Assembly: GCF_002631205.1 (NCBI RefSeq)
Contig: NZ_PDLO01000001.1
Location: 186,001-250,000, forward strand
Direction: 5' to 3'
Length of the DNA stretch: 64,000 nt
From: Neolewinella marina
GTDB lineage: Bacteria > Bacteroidota > Bacteroidia > Chitinophagales > Saprospiraceae
Part shown: positions 8,989-18,630 of the stretch, one piece after another
Layout of the letters: each line of letters opens with the position of its first letter
How positions within the stretch are numbered: the stretch's first letter is position 1
Made by a program: the position numbers and the translations under genes
Notes under the pieces: generated by a model
What the model was told of the DNA's origin: nothing
Database searches by the model: none
What the model saw: the letters and a program-made list of their open reading frames with translations, nothing else

Positions 8989-9576
8989 TTAGCGTAAAAA
9001 ATTAAAGAGACAGATTAACAGGGTGATCAATTCGCTTTTCAGGATCTCCCGCAGTTTCTGCAGGGCACGCCGTGAGCGGGTCTTCACCGTGCCCAGGGGC
9101 AGGTCAAGGGCCTCCGCGGCTTCGGCCTGGGTGTAATCCTTGAAGTAAAGCAGGTCGATGATGGACCGGTAGTTCTCGTCCAGTTTGGTGATCAGCTTGC
9201 TCAGGCCGATGTGCTCCACGGACATCGTCTCGCTGTTGCTACGATTAATTACGACAACATCGAGCTCATCGGTTTTCCCCGACTTGCGATAGGCCTTGGA
9301 CCTGACCCGGTCGATAGCCGCGTTGCGGGCGATGCGGGCCATCCAGGTGAACAGCCGGCTTTTCCCCTCCTCGTACTGGTGGATGTTGCCCCAGATGCGC
9401 ATCAGTACGTCCTGAAGCACTTCCTCCGCCACCTGCCTTTCGGGGATGATCTGCCCGATTATGTTGTTGAGCGCCCCGCCGTAGTGGTCAAACAGATAGC
9501 GCATGCCGGCCTCGTCGCGCTTGCGCAAGAGCTCCAGCAGAACGTCCTGTCTGTCGTTTCCAGCCGTGGCGGACAT
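8989..9576 (-). CDS. ECF RNA polymerase sigma factor (SigK-like)
   Basis: An alternative sigma factor that directs RNA polymerase to a stress or envelope regulon. From the ATG at 9576 it has 195 residues. Region 2 is visible as FDHYGGALNNII through FTWMARIARNAAIDRVRS and region 4 as YFKDYTQAEAAEALDLPLGTVKTRSRRAL, the DNA-binding helix-turn-helix. A longer open frame reaches 9732, but the added residues look non-coding. Pairing with an RskA-type anti-sigma suggests the SigK group. The regulon cannot be read from the window. Confidence 0.92.
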   Translation of the reverse strand: MSATAGNDRQDVLLELLRKRDEAGMRYLFDHYGGALNNIIGQIIPERQVAEEVLQDVLMRIWGNIHQYEEGKSRLFTWMARIARNAAIDRVRSKAYRKSGKTDELDVVVINRSNSETMSVEHIGLSKLITKLDENYRSIIDLLYFKDYTQAEAAEALDLPLGTVKTRSRRALQKLREILKSELITLLICLFNFLR

Positions 9577-9693
9577 TAAGGCATAGTAATTTGGGCGGCC
9601 AAGCGCAGGTGCCGTGCGGATGAAAAAACATCCGGCCCCCGTGGCAATTAATCTTGTTGGGTAACCAGTTAGGTAGGGCAGCCGACACGTTAA

Positions 9694-9701
9694 TACCTTT
9701 G
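9694..9701 (+). promoter_or_regulatory. Bacteroidota -7 box upstream of the transglycosylase
   Basis: TACCTTTG matches the Bacteroidota primary-sigma -7 consensus TAnnTTTG exactly. It lies 45 bp before the ATG at 9747. No good -33 TTTG is seen at the usual spacing, so the call rests on the -7 box. Confidence 0.55.
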
Positions 9702-9746
9702 GGCATCGGACGTGGCGGTCCTTAACGCCCACAAAGTAATCAAAAT

Positions 9747-10676
9747 ATGAAAGCGTTATTCAGCGGAATCGGAGTGGGAATAGTTTTCCTCGTAGGCTGG
9801 TTGATCCTGCTCAGTACGGACGGCTCCGGGAGCCGGCTGGTTGCCCCCCGCAGCGTCGACAGCCTGACGGCCGGTGGGTTGCCGCAACAGGTGCATCCTA
9901 TGGACCTTACGGGCCCCTTTTCCTTTGCCGGGGAAGAACTGCCGCTGGACAACTTCGACGTGCGCGAGCGCCTTGATCTGGAGCTGATGCGCAACGCCTA
10001 CTTCCACCGCAACACCCTACTGCTGCTCAAGCGGCAGGGGCGCTACTTCCCCACCCTGGAGCGTATCCTGCGGGAAGAAGGGGTGCCGGAGGATCTAAAG
10101 TACCTGGCCGCGGCCGAGAGTACCCTCGACGAAGTGGTCAGTCCGGCCGGCGCCCGGGGCGTCTGGCAGATGATGGCACCCACCGCCCGCGCCTACGGAC
10201 TGGAGGTGAACGATGAGGTCGACGAGCGCTACCACCTGGACAAGGCCACCCGCGCGGCGGCGGCCTACCTGAAGGACTACCACCAGCAGTTTGGCCGCTG
10301 GAGCAAAGTAGCCGCGGCCTACAACATGGGGGGCCCCAACCTGAAGAAGTGGCTGGAACGGCAGCGGGCCGAGGAGATCTTCGACCTCGACATCAACAAC
10401 GAGACCATGCAGTACGTCTTCCGCATCGTGGCGCTGAAGTACATCATGCAGGAACCCGAAAAATTCGGCTACCACGTTCCGGCGACTGACCACTACCCCG
10501 CCCTGGACAACTACCGCACCGTTACCGTGAATACTACCCAAAGCAACCTGGGTGATTTCGCCCGGGAACAGGGCACTACCTACCGGATGCTGAAGCTGTA
10601 CAATCCGTGGCTCATTTCCGGAAGCCTGACGGTAAAACCCGGCCAGTCCTACACCCTGCGCATCCCCAACAGCTAA
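9747..10676 (+). CDS. Membrane-anchored lytic transglycosylase with LysM domain
   Basis: This is a murein lytic transglycosylase of the MltD/SLT kind, which cuts peptidoglycan strands to leave 1,6-anhydro ends. The 309-residue protein starts with a signal anchor (residues 4-23). The SLT domain has catalytic glutamate E124 in AAESTLDE, then SPAGARGVWQMM and AAYNMGG. A C-terminal LysM-like repeat follows (from about residue 255: TVTVNTTQSNLGDFAREQGTT, then the closing LRIPNS). It would act in the periplasm on the cell wall. It diverges from the sigma gene. Confidence 0.92.
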   Translation: MKALFSGIGVGIVFLVGWLILLSTDGSGSRLVAPRSVDSLTAGGLPQQVHPMDLTGPFSFAGEELPLDNFDVRERLDLELMRNAYFHRNTLLLLKRQGRYFPTLERILREEGVPEDLKYLAAAESTLDEVVSPAGARGVWQMMAPTARAYGLEVNDEVDERYHLDKATRAAAAYLKDYHQQFGRWSKVAAAYNMGGPNLKKWLERQRAEEIFDLDINNETMQYVFRIVALKYIMQEPEKFGYHVPATDHYPALDNYRTVTVNTTQSNLGDFAREQGTTYRMLKLYNPWLISGSLTVKPGQSYTLRIPNS

Positions 10677-10694
10677 AGCCCCAACCCAGCCGCC

Positions 10695-12176
10695 ATGAAA
10701 TCCGTCCTGCTCCGCCCCTACGCCACCATCGTCCGCCGCCGCCTGCGCCACCGCGCAGCCCTGGCCATCGAGTTCCAGGAGGAAATCCGCCAGGACCTGG
10801 TGCGTACCGCCCGCGACACCCGCTTCGGGCAGGACCACGATTTCGGGGCCATCCGTTCCCACCAGGATTTCGCCGAGCGGATCCCCATCGGGGACTACGA
10901 GGCCTTCCGGCCCTACGCCGACCGCATCAAGGCCGGCGATGCCGACGTGAGCTGGCCCGGACGGCCCCGCTACCTGGCCAAAACCAGCGGCACCACCAGT
11001 GGGGTGAAGTACATACCCCTGACCCGGGAGAGCCTGCCCAACCACTTCGGTTCGGCCCGCAATGCCCTGTTTAACTACGTAGCCGAAACGGGGCACGCCC
11101 GCTGGCTCAACGGCAAGATGATCTTCCTGAGCGGCAGCCCCGAAATGGATAACACGAACGGTATCCCGACCGGGCGGCTCTCCGGCATCGTAAACCACGA
11201 GGTTCCGGCCTGGCTGAGGACCAACCAGCTGCCGAGTTATGCGACCAACTGCATCGAGGACTGGGAAACCAAACTAGAGGCCATCGTCGATGAAACCCTC
11301 CATGCGGACATGCGACTCATCAGCGGGATACCGCCCTGGGTGCAGATGTACTACGAACGGCTACTGGCCCGCAGCGGCAAGTCCACCATCAAGGAGTTGT
11401 TCCCTAACCTGGAGATGTTCGTCTACGGCGGGGTCAACTTCGAGCCCTACCGCGAAAGCCTCGAAAGGCTGGTCGGGGCACGCATTCCCAGCGTGGAAAC
11501 CTATCCGGCCAGCGAAGGCTTCATTGCCTTCCAGGACAGCCAGACCGAACCCGGCCTGTTGCTGAATACGGCCAGCGGCATCTTCTTTGAGTTCGTTCCC
11601 ACGGAGGACATGGGGAGCGACCGCCCCCGCCGCCTAACGCTGGGGGAAGTGGAAACTGGCGTGAACTACGCCCTCATTCTGTCGTCGACGGCGGGGCTAT
11701 GGGCTTACGATATTGGCGACACCGTCGAGTTCGTCAGCCTGTCTCCCTACCGCATCCGGGTCACCGGGCGCACCAAACACTTCATATCCGCCTTCGGAGA
11801 GCATGTCATCGGTAAGGAGGTGGAAGCCGCCCTGCGGGCCGTGGCCGACCGCCACCGGGTGGAAGTGACTGAGTTTACCGTTGCCCCCCAGGTGGCGCCC
11901 CCCACCGGGCTGCCCTACCACGAATGGCTGGTGGAATTCGGCCGCCCACCGGAGGACGCCGAGCGCTTCGCCGCGGACCTGGACCGCGCCATGGTGGAGC
12001 AGAACCTCTACTACCGCGACCTGATCGAGGGCAAGATCCTGCGCCCGCTGGTGCTAACGTCCCTCCCCGCCGGGGCCTTCCGTCGGTGTATGAAAGAGAG
12101 CGGCAAGCTGGGGGGGCAGAACAAGGTCCCCCGGCTATCGAACGACCGCAAGATCGCGGATCGACTGGGCACGTAG
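10695..12176 (+). CDS. GH3 auxin-responsive-family acyl-adenylating enzyme
   Basis: The protein belongs to the family of plant GH3 acyl-acid amido synthetases, members of the firefly-luciferase adenylating superfamily. Those enzymes activate a carboxylic acid with ATP and join it to an amino acid. The ATP-binding loop TSGTTSGVKYIP is clear (around residues 96-107), as are YPASEGF and the C-terminal FRRCMKESGKLGGQNKVPRLSNDR block that marks bacterial members. The length, 493 residues, is normal. The natural substrate in Bacteroidota is unknown to me. It follows the transglycosylase by 18 bp and precedes the glycosidase, so these may form one transcription unit. Confidence 0.9.
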   Translation: MKSVLLRPYATIVRRRLRHRAALAIEFQEEIRQDLVRTARDTRFGQDHDFGAIRSHQDFAERIPIGDYEAFRPYADRIKAGDADVSWPGRPRYLAKTSGTTSGVKYIPLTRESLPNHFGSARNALFNYVAETGHARWLNGKMIFLSGSPEMDNTNGIPTGRLSGIVNHEVPAWLRTNQLPSYATNCIEDWETKLEAIVDETLHADMRLISGIPPWVQMYYERLLARSGKSTIKELFPNLEMFVYGGVNFEPYRESLERLVGARIPSVETYPASEGFIAFQDSQTEPGLLLNTASGIFFEFVPTEDMGSDRPRRLTLGEVETGVNYALILSSTAGLWAYDIGDTVEFVSLSPYRIRVTGRTKHFISAFGEHVIGKEVEAALRAVADRHRVEVTEFTVAPQVAPPTGLPYHEWLVEFGRPPEDAERFAADLDRAMVEQNLYYRDLIEGKILRPLVLTSLPAGAFRRCMKESGKLGGQNKVPRLSNDRKIADRLGT

Positions 12177-12228
12177 CCCGGGGCATTACGGGTGATTGTT
12201 TAGCTTAGCGGCGAACCATCCGCCTCCT

Positions 12229-14469
12229 ATGCGCACCCAGTTGACCCTGCTTCTTGCCCTGATCCTTTGCACCTGCGTCCGCGCCCAGCCCGACTTTTCC
12301 TTCCTCACCGACGAAGAAAACGCCTTCGTGCGGTCGGAACTTCAGCGGCTCACGCTGCGGCAGAAGGCCGGGCAGATGACCCAAGTGGCCGTGGACCTGG
12401 TGTTTGAGGGACCAACCTACGTGCTGACCGTACCACCGGTGTTCAGTGAAGAGCGGCTGAACCGGATCGTGGGGGAACTCGAAATCGGCTCGCTGCTCAA
12501 CGTACCCAGCCGGTCCATCCCTACCCCGGAGGAATACCACGATTACATCGGCCGCCTGCAAGCCAAGGCGATGGAAACCACCGGCATCCCCATCCTTTAC
12601 GGTCAGGACGCCGTCCACGGGGCCAACTACGTACGGGGCTCCACCCTCTTCGCCCAACCCCTCGGCGTGGCGGCTTCCTTCAATACGGAACTGGCCCGCG
12701 AGCTGGCCCGCATCACCGCCTACGAACTGAAGGCCGCCAGCATCCCCTGGAACTTCAGTCCGGCCATGGACGTGGGGCGCCACCCCGCCTGGCCCCGCAC
12801 CTGGGAGAGCTTCGGCGAAGACCCCTACCTGAACCAGCAATTCGGCCTGGCGATGCTGCAGGGCTACCAGCAGAACGACGTCGCCGACCGCCACAGCGTG
12901 GTGGCCTGCCTGAAACACTTCACGGGGTACGGCGCCCCCCGATCGGGTCACGACCGTACCCCCGCCTACCTGCCCGAACGTCAGTTGCGGGAGTACTACC
13001 TCCCGCAATTTCGCACCGCGATCGATTCCGGCGCCCTGACCGTCATGGTCAATTCCGGAGAGATCAACGGAGTACCGGTGCACACCAGCAAGGAGCTGCT
13101 CACGGACATCCTCCGCGGCGAGCTCGGTTTCGAGGGACTGCTCGTTTCCGACTGGCAGGACGTGCGCTATCTCTACGAGCGCCACAAGGTGGCAACCAAC
13201 CTGAAGGAGGCCGTGAAGATGGCCATCGACGCCGGACTCGACATGAGTATGACCGCCGTAACGACCGATTTTCCGGAGATGGTGGTGGAACTGGTGCAGG
13301 AAGGCGATCTCAGTGAGAGCCGCATCGACACCTCCGTAGCCCGCATCCTGGCGGTAAAGGTGGCGCTGGGACTTTACGAAAAGCACCTCTGGGACCCCGC
13401 GGAGTTTCCGGATTTCGGCAGCGAGAAGTTTGGCCGCAAGGCCCTGCAGTCGGCCGAGGAAGCCATCGTATTGCTGAAGAATGACGGCCTGCCCCTGCCG
13501 ATTTCCCCCGAAAAGCGCATCCTCGTAGTTGGCCCCACGGCCGACAACATGCGGAGCCTCAATGGCGGTTGGACCTACAGCTGGCAAGGTGAGAAAGCGG
13601 ACGATTACCTGGCGGACTACCACACCATCCGGGAAGCCCTCGAAATTGAATTTCCGGACCGGGTCACCTACCTGGAAGGGGCCAGCTTTGATACCCTGAA
13701 GAACGTGGACGCCGCCGTGACCGCGGCCGAGGAGGTGGACATCCTGGTCGTCTGCCTCGGAGAGCTGTCCTACACCGAAGACCCCGGCAACCTCAACAGC
13801 CTGATCCTGCCGGAAGCCCAGCGCAACCTCTTCCAACAGCTGCACGCCACTGGCAAGCCCATCGTGCTGGTCATGGCCGCGGGCCGTCCCCGCCTGATGA
13901 GCGGAATGGCCAACCGGTCGCGGGCCGTCCTTTTTGCCCCCTACCCCGGCCCCCGCGGGGGCGACGCCATTGCCGGCATCCTCTCCGGGCGGGTCAACCC
14001 CAGTGGCCGCCTGCCCCTCACCTACCCCCGCCACCCCAACGCCCTGCTGAGCTACGACCACAAGGCCACCGAGGCCCGCAACGGGGGCTTCAATCCCCTC
14101 TTTGAATTCGGCGCCGGCCTGAGCTATACCGACTTCCGCTACAGCGAACTCGAACTGAGCAGCCGGGTGATGAACCCCGACGACAGCCTGGAGGTGAGCC
14201 TGCGGGTCACCAACGAAGGCGACCGGGCGGGGAAACACGCCGTACTGCTGTTCACCTCCGACCTCGTGGCCAGCGTGACGCCCAGCGTAAACCGACTGCG
14301 CAAGTTCACAAAGCTCCACCTGGAGCCCGGCGAATACCGCGACATCACTTTTACCCTCACCCCCGAAGACCTCTCCTTTATCGGCCGCGACAACCGCCCC
14401 GTTACCGAGCCCGGCACCTTCCGCATCACGGTAGGCGAGCTGAGCGAAGAGTTTGACTACGAAGACTAA
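12229..14469 (+). CDS. Glycoside hydrolase family 3, BglX-like beta-glucosidase
   Basis: A secreted enzyme that releases sugars from beta-linked glucosides or oligosaccharides. I start it at the ATG at 12229 because this gives a clean signal peptide (MRTQLTLLLALILCTCVRAQ); the open frame extends to 12196. Of 746 residues, the N-terminal (alpha/beta)8 domain carries the nucleophile D308 in VSDWQDV and KHFTGYGA. The alpha/beta sandwich domain follows, and the C-terminal fibronectin-III-like domain includes FEFGAGLSYTDF. The neighbouring adenylating enzyme is also called GH3, but the two families are unrelated. Confidence 0.94.
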   Translation: MRTQLTLLLALILCTCVRAQPDFSFLTDEENAFVRSELQRLTLRQKAGQMTQVAVDLVFEGPTYVLTVPPVFSEERLNRIVGELEIGSLLNVPSRSIPTPEEYHDYIGRLQAKAMETTGIPILYGQDAVHGANYVRGSTLFAQPLGVAASFNTELARELARITAYELKAASIPWNFSPAMDVGRHPAWPRTWESFGEDPYLNQQFGLAMLQGYQQNDVADRHSVVACLKHFTGYGAPRSGHDRTPAYLPERQLREYYLPQFRTAIDSGALTVMVNSGEINGVPVHTSKELLTDILRGELGFEGLLVSDWQDVRYLYERHKVATNLKEAVKMAIDAGLDMSMTAVTTDFPEMVVELVQEGDLSESRIDTSVARILAVKVALGLYEKHLWDPAEFPDFGSEKFGRKALQSAEEAIVLLKNDGLPLPISPEKRILVVGPTADNMRSLNGGWTYSWQGEKADDYLADYHTIREALEIEFPDRVTYLEGASFDTLKNVDAAVTAAEEVDILVVCLGELSYTEDPGNLNSLILPEAQRNLFQQLHATGKPIVLVMAAGRPRLMSGMANRSRAVLFAPYPGPRGGDAIAGILSGRVNPSGRLPLTYPRHPNALLSYDHKATEARNGGFNPLFEFGAGLSYTDFRYSELELSSRVMNPDDSLEVSLRVTNEGDRAGKHAVLLFTSDLVASVTPSVNRLRKFTKLHLEPGEYRDITFTLTPEDLSFIGRDNRPVTEPGTFRITVGELSEEFDYED

Positions 14470-14478
14470 ATCCTGACC

Positions 14479-16923
14479 ATGCGCTTTCTTTCGCCCCTGC
14501 TTCTGCTGGGACTGACCGCCTGTTTCTCTCCCCGGGCAACCGCACCCTCTGCTTCGGAAACCACCCAGGCTCCGGCCCCGGAAGCAACCATGCCTACCCC
14601 TCCGAAGAAAAAGGCCAAATTCAAACCCTACGCCGAGGTTATCACCCCGGAAGCGGTAAGCGACGAAGGGCTCTTCACGGTGCACCGGGTCGAGGAGGAT
14701 TACTTTTTCGAAATCCCCTTCGCGCTGTTCAATCGCGACCTGCTGCTCGTGACCCGCATCGCCAAGATTCCGGCCGAGCTCGGGGGCGGCTACCTGAACG
14801 CCGGTTCCAAGACCAACGAACAGCTCGTCCGCTGGAACCGCGTCGGCGACGACGTCCACCTCACCTCCGTTTCCTACAGCAGCGTAGCCGACACTTCCCT
14901 GCCCATCAGCCTGTCGGTGCAGAACAACAACTACGCGCCGGTGGTGATGTCGTTCGACATTTCCACCTTCAATGCGGACTCCACCGCGGCCGTCGTCAAG
15001 GTGAACGACCTCTTCGTCAGTGACGTACAGGCCATTTCCGGCCTCAGCAAGCGGTTGCGCAAGGAATACGAGGTGCGGAGCCTGGACAAGGACCGCAGTT
15101 TTATCAGCCGCATGGCCAGCTACCCGGAGAATGTGGAGGTGCGCCACGACATGACCTACGTAGCCAACGACCCGCCCTCGAACGCCCGTACCGGCACCAT
15201 CAGCATGCAGCTCAGCCAGTCGATGTACCTCCTCCCCGAGCAGCCCATGCAGCCCCGCTTGTACGACGAGCGGGTGGGCTGGTTCACCGTGGCACAGGTA
15301 GACTACGGGTCCGAAGCCCTAAAGGCAGACGAAAAGCGGTACATCAAGCGCTGGAAGCTGGTTCCAAAGGATCTGGAAGCCTACGCCCGGGGAGAGCTGG
15401 TCGAACCCCGGGAACCCATCGTTTACTATTTGGACCCCGCTACTCCGGAAAAATTCCGTCCCTACTTCCGCCAGGGCATCGAAGACTGGCAGCAGGCCTT
15501 CGAAACCGCGGGCTTCAAGAACGCCATCGTAGCCCGCGACGCGCCTACCCCGGCCGAGGATCCGGACTGGAGTCCCGAGGACGCCCGCTATTCGGTGGTC
15601 CGCTACGTGGCCTCCACTACCCGCAACGCCACCGGACCCAGCGTGGTCGACCCCCGGTCGGGACAGATCATCGAGAGTGACATCATCTGGTACCACAACC
15701 ACCTGCGCAGCTACCGCAACCGCTACCTGCTGGAAACCGGGGCGGCCAACCCCTCGGCCCGTACCCTCGATACTCCGGATGAGGAAATCGGCGAAATGAT
15801 GCGGCGGGTGATCAGCCACGAGGTCGGGCACGCCCTCGGTCTGCCCCACAACATGAAGGCCAGCTACGCCTACCCCACCGACAGCCTGCGGTCTGCCAAC
15901 TTCACCCAGACCTGGGGCCTGGCCTCCACCATCATGGACTACACCCGCTACAACTACGTGGCCCAGCCGGGCGACGAAGGCGTCCGTTGGGTACGAATGC
16001 TGGGTCCCTACGACGAATACGCCATCAACTGGGGGTATCGCTACCTGGCGGACGCGGATTCGCCCACCGCGGAGAAGGACAGCCTGAACGCCTGGATCGC
16101 GGCCAAGCAGGACGATCCCGTCTACCTCTTCGGGGGCTACAGCTCCTCCGACCCCAGCGCCCAGACCGAGGCCGTGGGCGATGACCCCGTGAAGGCCAGC
16201 AGCTACGGCATGGACAACCTCAACATCGTGGCCGAAAACCTCGCCGACTGGACAACGCGCTCCGGGGAGGACTACACCGACCTCGAGGAACTCTACGGAG
16301 AATTGCTGGGCGTGTGGTCGCGCTACGCCGCCCACGTCACCGCCCTCGTGGGTGGGATCTACGAGCAACCGCGCACCGCCGGTGAAAACGGCGTAGTGTA
16401 CACCCACCTGCCCACGGACCAACAGCGGGAGGCGGTAGCCTTCCTCAACGAACGGGTATTCACTACCCTGGACTGGCTGATGCCGCGCCGCATCATCGCC
16501 AACATCGGCTCCGGGACCATCGTCGAACGTATGCGCCGGCTGCAGTCCCGTCAGCTCGATATTCTGCTGGACGAGGGACGGCTGCTGCGCATGATCGAGA
16601 ACGAAGCCCTGAACGGCAAGGAGGCCTACACCGCCCCGGAGATGCTGGCCCAGCTGCGCCGCGGACTGTGGTCCGAGGCCGCCGCCGGTCGCCCGATCGA
16701 CGTCTTCCGCCGCAATCTGCAACGCGCCCACGTGGCCCGGCTGATGGAATTGCTGAGTGAGGACAGCGGCCGCTCCACCGACGTAGCCGCCCTGGCGCGT
16801 GCTGAACTCAATGCCATCGCCCGCCTCGCGCGGACCGCCGCCCCCCGCTACCGCGACGGCATCGTGAAGTACCACCTGCAGGAAACCGTCGCCGGGATCG
16901 AAGCGACCCTGACCGCCAAGTAG
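14479..16923 (+). CDS. Zinc-dependent metalloprotease (DUF5117/DUF5118 type), lipoprotein
   Basis: An 814-residue exported protease common in Bacteroidota. A lipoprotein signal (lipobox LTAC at residues 12-15) is followed by a Thr/Pro/Ala-rich linker and the beta-rich N-terminal region. The metzincin-like catalytic helix HEVGHALGLPHN begins at H447, in which both histidines, the glutamate and the third ligand histidine are intact. A STIMDYTRYN Met-turn-like motif lies shortly after. It starts 9 bp after the glycosidase stop, so it is likely in the same operon. Its substrate is unknown. Confidence 0.92.
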   Translation: MRFLSPLLLLGLTACFSPRATAPSASETTQAPAPEATMPTPPKKKAKFKPYAEVITPEAVSDEGLFTVHRVEEDYFFEIPFALFNRDLLLVTRIAKIPAELGGGYLNAGSKTNEQLVRWNRVGDDVHLTSVSYSSVADTSLPISLSVQNNNYAPVVMSFDISTFNADSTAAVVKVNDLFVSDVQAISGLSKRLRKEYEVRSLDKDRSFISRMASYPENVEVRHDMTYVANDPPSNARTGTISMQLSQSMYLLPEQPMQPRLYDERVGWFTVAQVDYGSEALKADEKRYIKRWKLVPKDLEAYARGELVEPREPIVYYLDPATPEKFRPYFRQGIEDWQQAFETAGFKNAIVARDAPTPAEDPDWSPEDARYSVVRYVASTTRNATGPSVVDPRSGQIIESDIIWYHNHLRSYRNRYLLETGAANPSARTLDTPDEEIGEMMRRVISHEVGHALGLPHNMKASYAYPTDSLRSANFTQTWGLASTIMDYTRYNYVAQPGDEGVRWVRMLGPYDEYAINWGYRYLADADSPTAEKDSLNAWIAAKQDDPVYLFGGYSSSDPSAQTEAVGDDPVKASSYGMDNLNIVAENLADWTTRSGEDYTDLEELYGELLGVWSRYAAHVTALVGGIYEQPRTAGENGVVYTHLPTDQQREAVAFLNERVFTTLDWLMPRRIIANIGSGTIVERMRRLQSRQLDILLDEGRLLRMIENEALNGKEAYTAPEMLAQLRRGLWSEAAAGRPIDVFRRNLQRAHVARLMELLSEDSGRSTDVAALARAELNAIARLARTAAPRYRDGIVKYHLQETVAGIEATLTAK

Positions 16924-16932
16924 GGGGATTGC

Positions 16933-18486
16933 CTACTCGGCTTTGGCTTCCCTTACCATGGCCTTAACCGCTTCCCGCAGTTTGATCGCGTCGTAGACGA
17001 TGCCGTCCTTGACGGTGTAACGGATGCCTTCGGTGGTGGTCACCTCGTTGTCGTCCGTCAGCCGGGTCGCCCCCGTTCCGTAGAGCACCTTCAGGTCCGC
17101 CAGCGGGTTGTCGGCGACCAGCACGATATCGGCCAGTTTGCCGGCTTCGATCGTACCGATCTGGTCTTCCATACCAAGCCCCTCGGCCCCGTTGAGGGTA
17201 GCCGCCTGGATGACTTCCAGGGGGTGGAAGCCGGCTTCCCGCAGCAGCTCCAGTTCGCGGATGTAGCCGAAGCCGTACAGTTGGTAGATGTAGCCGGAGT
17301 CCGAGCCCGCGGTGACGCGCCCGCCCCGGTTTTTGTATTCGTTGACGAAGGTCATCCAGAGGCGGTAGTTCTCCTTCCAGTTCACCTCCTGCTCGGTGCC
17401 CCAGTGGTGCCAATAACTGCCGTGGCTTACCCGGCTGGGAGCGTAGAAGCGCATCAGGCTGGGCAGGGTATACTCGGCGTGCCAGTCGGCGTTCCGGGCC
17501 CGCATCACGTCGCGGTTGGCATCGTAGATGTTGAAGGTGGGGTTCAGGGTGAAGTCAAGCTCGAGCAGTTCGTCCATCACCGCATTCCAGTGGTCGCTGT
17601 AGGGTGCGGCGGCCTGCTGCCAGAGGTTGCCGGCCTCGCCGAAACGGTGGGCTTCGTTCTGGTAGTTGTAGTCGACGGGGTAGTCCTGTACCCGCCGGTC
17701 CTCGAACAGGGCCTCGGGCAGTCCGTACCAGTGTTCCATGGTCGTCAGTCCGGCCCGGGCGGAATGCAGGACGTTCCAGCGGCCCACGTCCATCTGGGCG
17801 TGGTGCATGGCGCTGCGCAGCCCCAGCTTGCGGTTTTCGTCCAGGGCGGCCTCCATCAGGTCGGGGCGGGCCCCGAAGAACTTGATGCCGTCGCTGCCTT
17901 TCTCCTTGTTCATCCTCACCCAGGTGCGGACTTCCTCGGTGGTGGTGAAGGGTTCCCTGCGCCCCATGCCGAAGCCGGTGTAGGCCCGGATCCGGGGGGC
18001 GGCAATTTCGTTGGCCGCGGAGCGGCGGCGGTGGTCAAGCGTCCATTCCAGTCCGTTGAAGCTGCCCGGCTCCCGCACGGTGGTGATGCCGTGACCGAGC
18101 CACAGCTTGTAGACGTAATCCGGCGTCGTACCCTGGGCGCGCCCTCCGGTGTGGCCGTGCATATCCACGAAACCGGGCAGGGCGTACATCCCCGCCGCGT
18201 CGATCTCCCGCCCACCCGGTTTCAGGGTCGGACGACCGGCTGAATCAATGGGTACTCCGGGAAACCCCACGGTCTGGACGGAAGTGATCCGGTTGCCTTC
18301 GATGACGATGTCTACCGGCCCGGCGGGGGGAGCCAGGTTGCCGTTGATCAGGGTGACGCCCCGGATGATGAGTTGCTCGTACGGTCCGGTCCCGAAGCGG
18401 TCTCCCCGGTCTTCGGCGTCCGACATCTGGGCGCGGCCGCGGGTGCAGAGGAATACCAGAAAGAGCAGGGTCAGGAGGCGCGTCAT
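16933..18486 (-). CDS. Secreted amidohydrolase
   Basis: A metal-dependent amidohydrolase, TIM-barrel type, cleaving an amide or related bond of an unknown substrate. The ATG at 18486 is chosen because it opens a signal peptide (MTRLLTLLFLVFLCTRGRAQ). The open frame extends further upstream without signal-like sequence. Of 517 residues, the first metal-binding pair is in FVDMHGHTGG. Further conserved histidines are AMHHAQ and the TTMEHWYG block, the active-site aspartate is in TAGSDSGYI, and the family's closing motif GTIEAGKLADIVLVADNPL is intact. It is convergent with the metalloprotease gene (9-bp gap). Confidence 0.9.
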   Translation of the reverse strand: MTRLLTLLFLVFLCTRGRAQMSDAEDRGDRFGTGPYEQLIIRGVTLINGNLAPPAGPVDIVIEGNRITSVQTVGFPGVPIDSAGRPTLKPGGREIDAAGMYALPGFVDMHGHTGGRAQGTTPDYVYKLWLGHGITTVREPGSFNGLEWTLDHRRRSAANEIAAPRIRAYTGFGMGRREPFTTTEEVRTWVRMNKEKGSDGIKFFGARPDLMEAALDENRKLGLRSAMHHAQMDVGRWNVLHSARAGLTTMEHWYGLPEALFEDRRVQDYPVDYNYQNEAHRFGEAGNLWQQAAAPYSDHWNAVMDELLELDFTLNPTFNIYDANRDVMRARNADWHAEYTLPSLMRFYAPSRVSHGSYWHHWGTEQEVNWKENYRLWMTFVNEYKNRGGRVTAGSDSGYIYQLYGFGYIRELELLREAGFHPLEVIQAATLNGAEGLGMEDQIGTIEAGKLADIVLVADNPLADLKVLYGTGATRLTDDNEVTTTEGIRYTVKDGIVYDAIKLREAVKAMVREAKAE

Positions 18487-18630
18487 AGGGGGAGTTGTCG
18501 GAGTTGCGAGGGGGTTAAACCGGGCCGCTTCCGCCACCCGTTGGCTGCTAATGTACTATTGATGGCCGGTACGCGACCAAGGAGCCCCCGAATTCTATTA
18601 CCTTCGCGGGGCCTAATGAATGAGCGAACC

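Noticed and set aside
9577-9732. Longer N-terminus for the sigma factor
   Set aside because: The added residues contain no sigma-like sequence and cross the promoter region of the divergent gene; the ATG at 9576 matches the family.
12229-14469. Idea that the two adjacent GH3 genes are related duplicates
   Set aside because: They share only a name: one is an adenylating enzyme, the other glycoside hydrolase family 3.
12205-15147. A 980-codon open frame on the minus strand opposite the glycosidase and metalloprotease
   Set aside because: It is antisense to two well-supported genes; its translation is Gly/His/Val-rich without domains, as expected for a shadow frame in GC-rich DNA.
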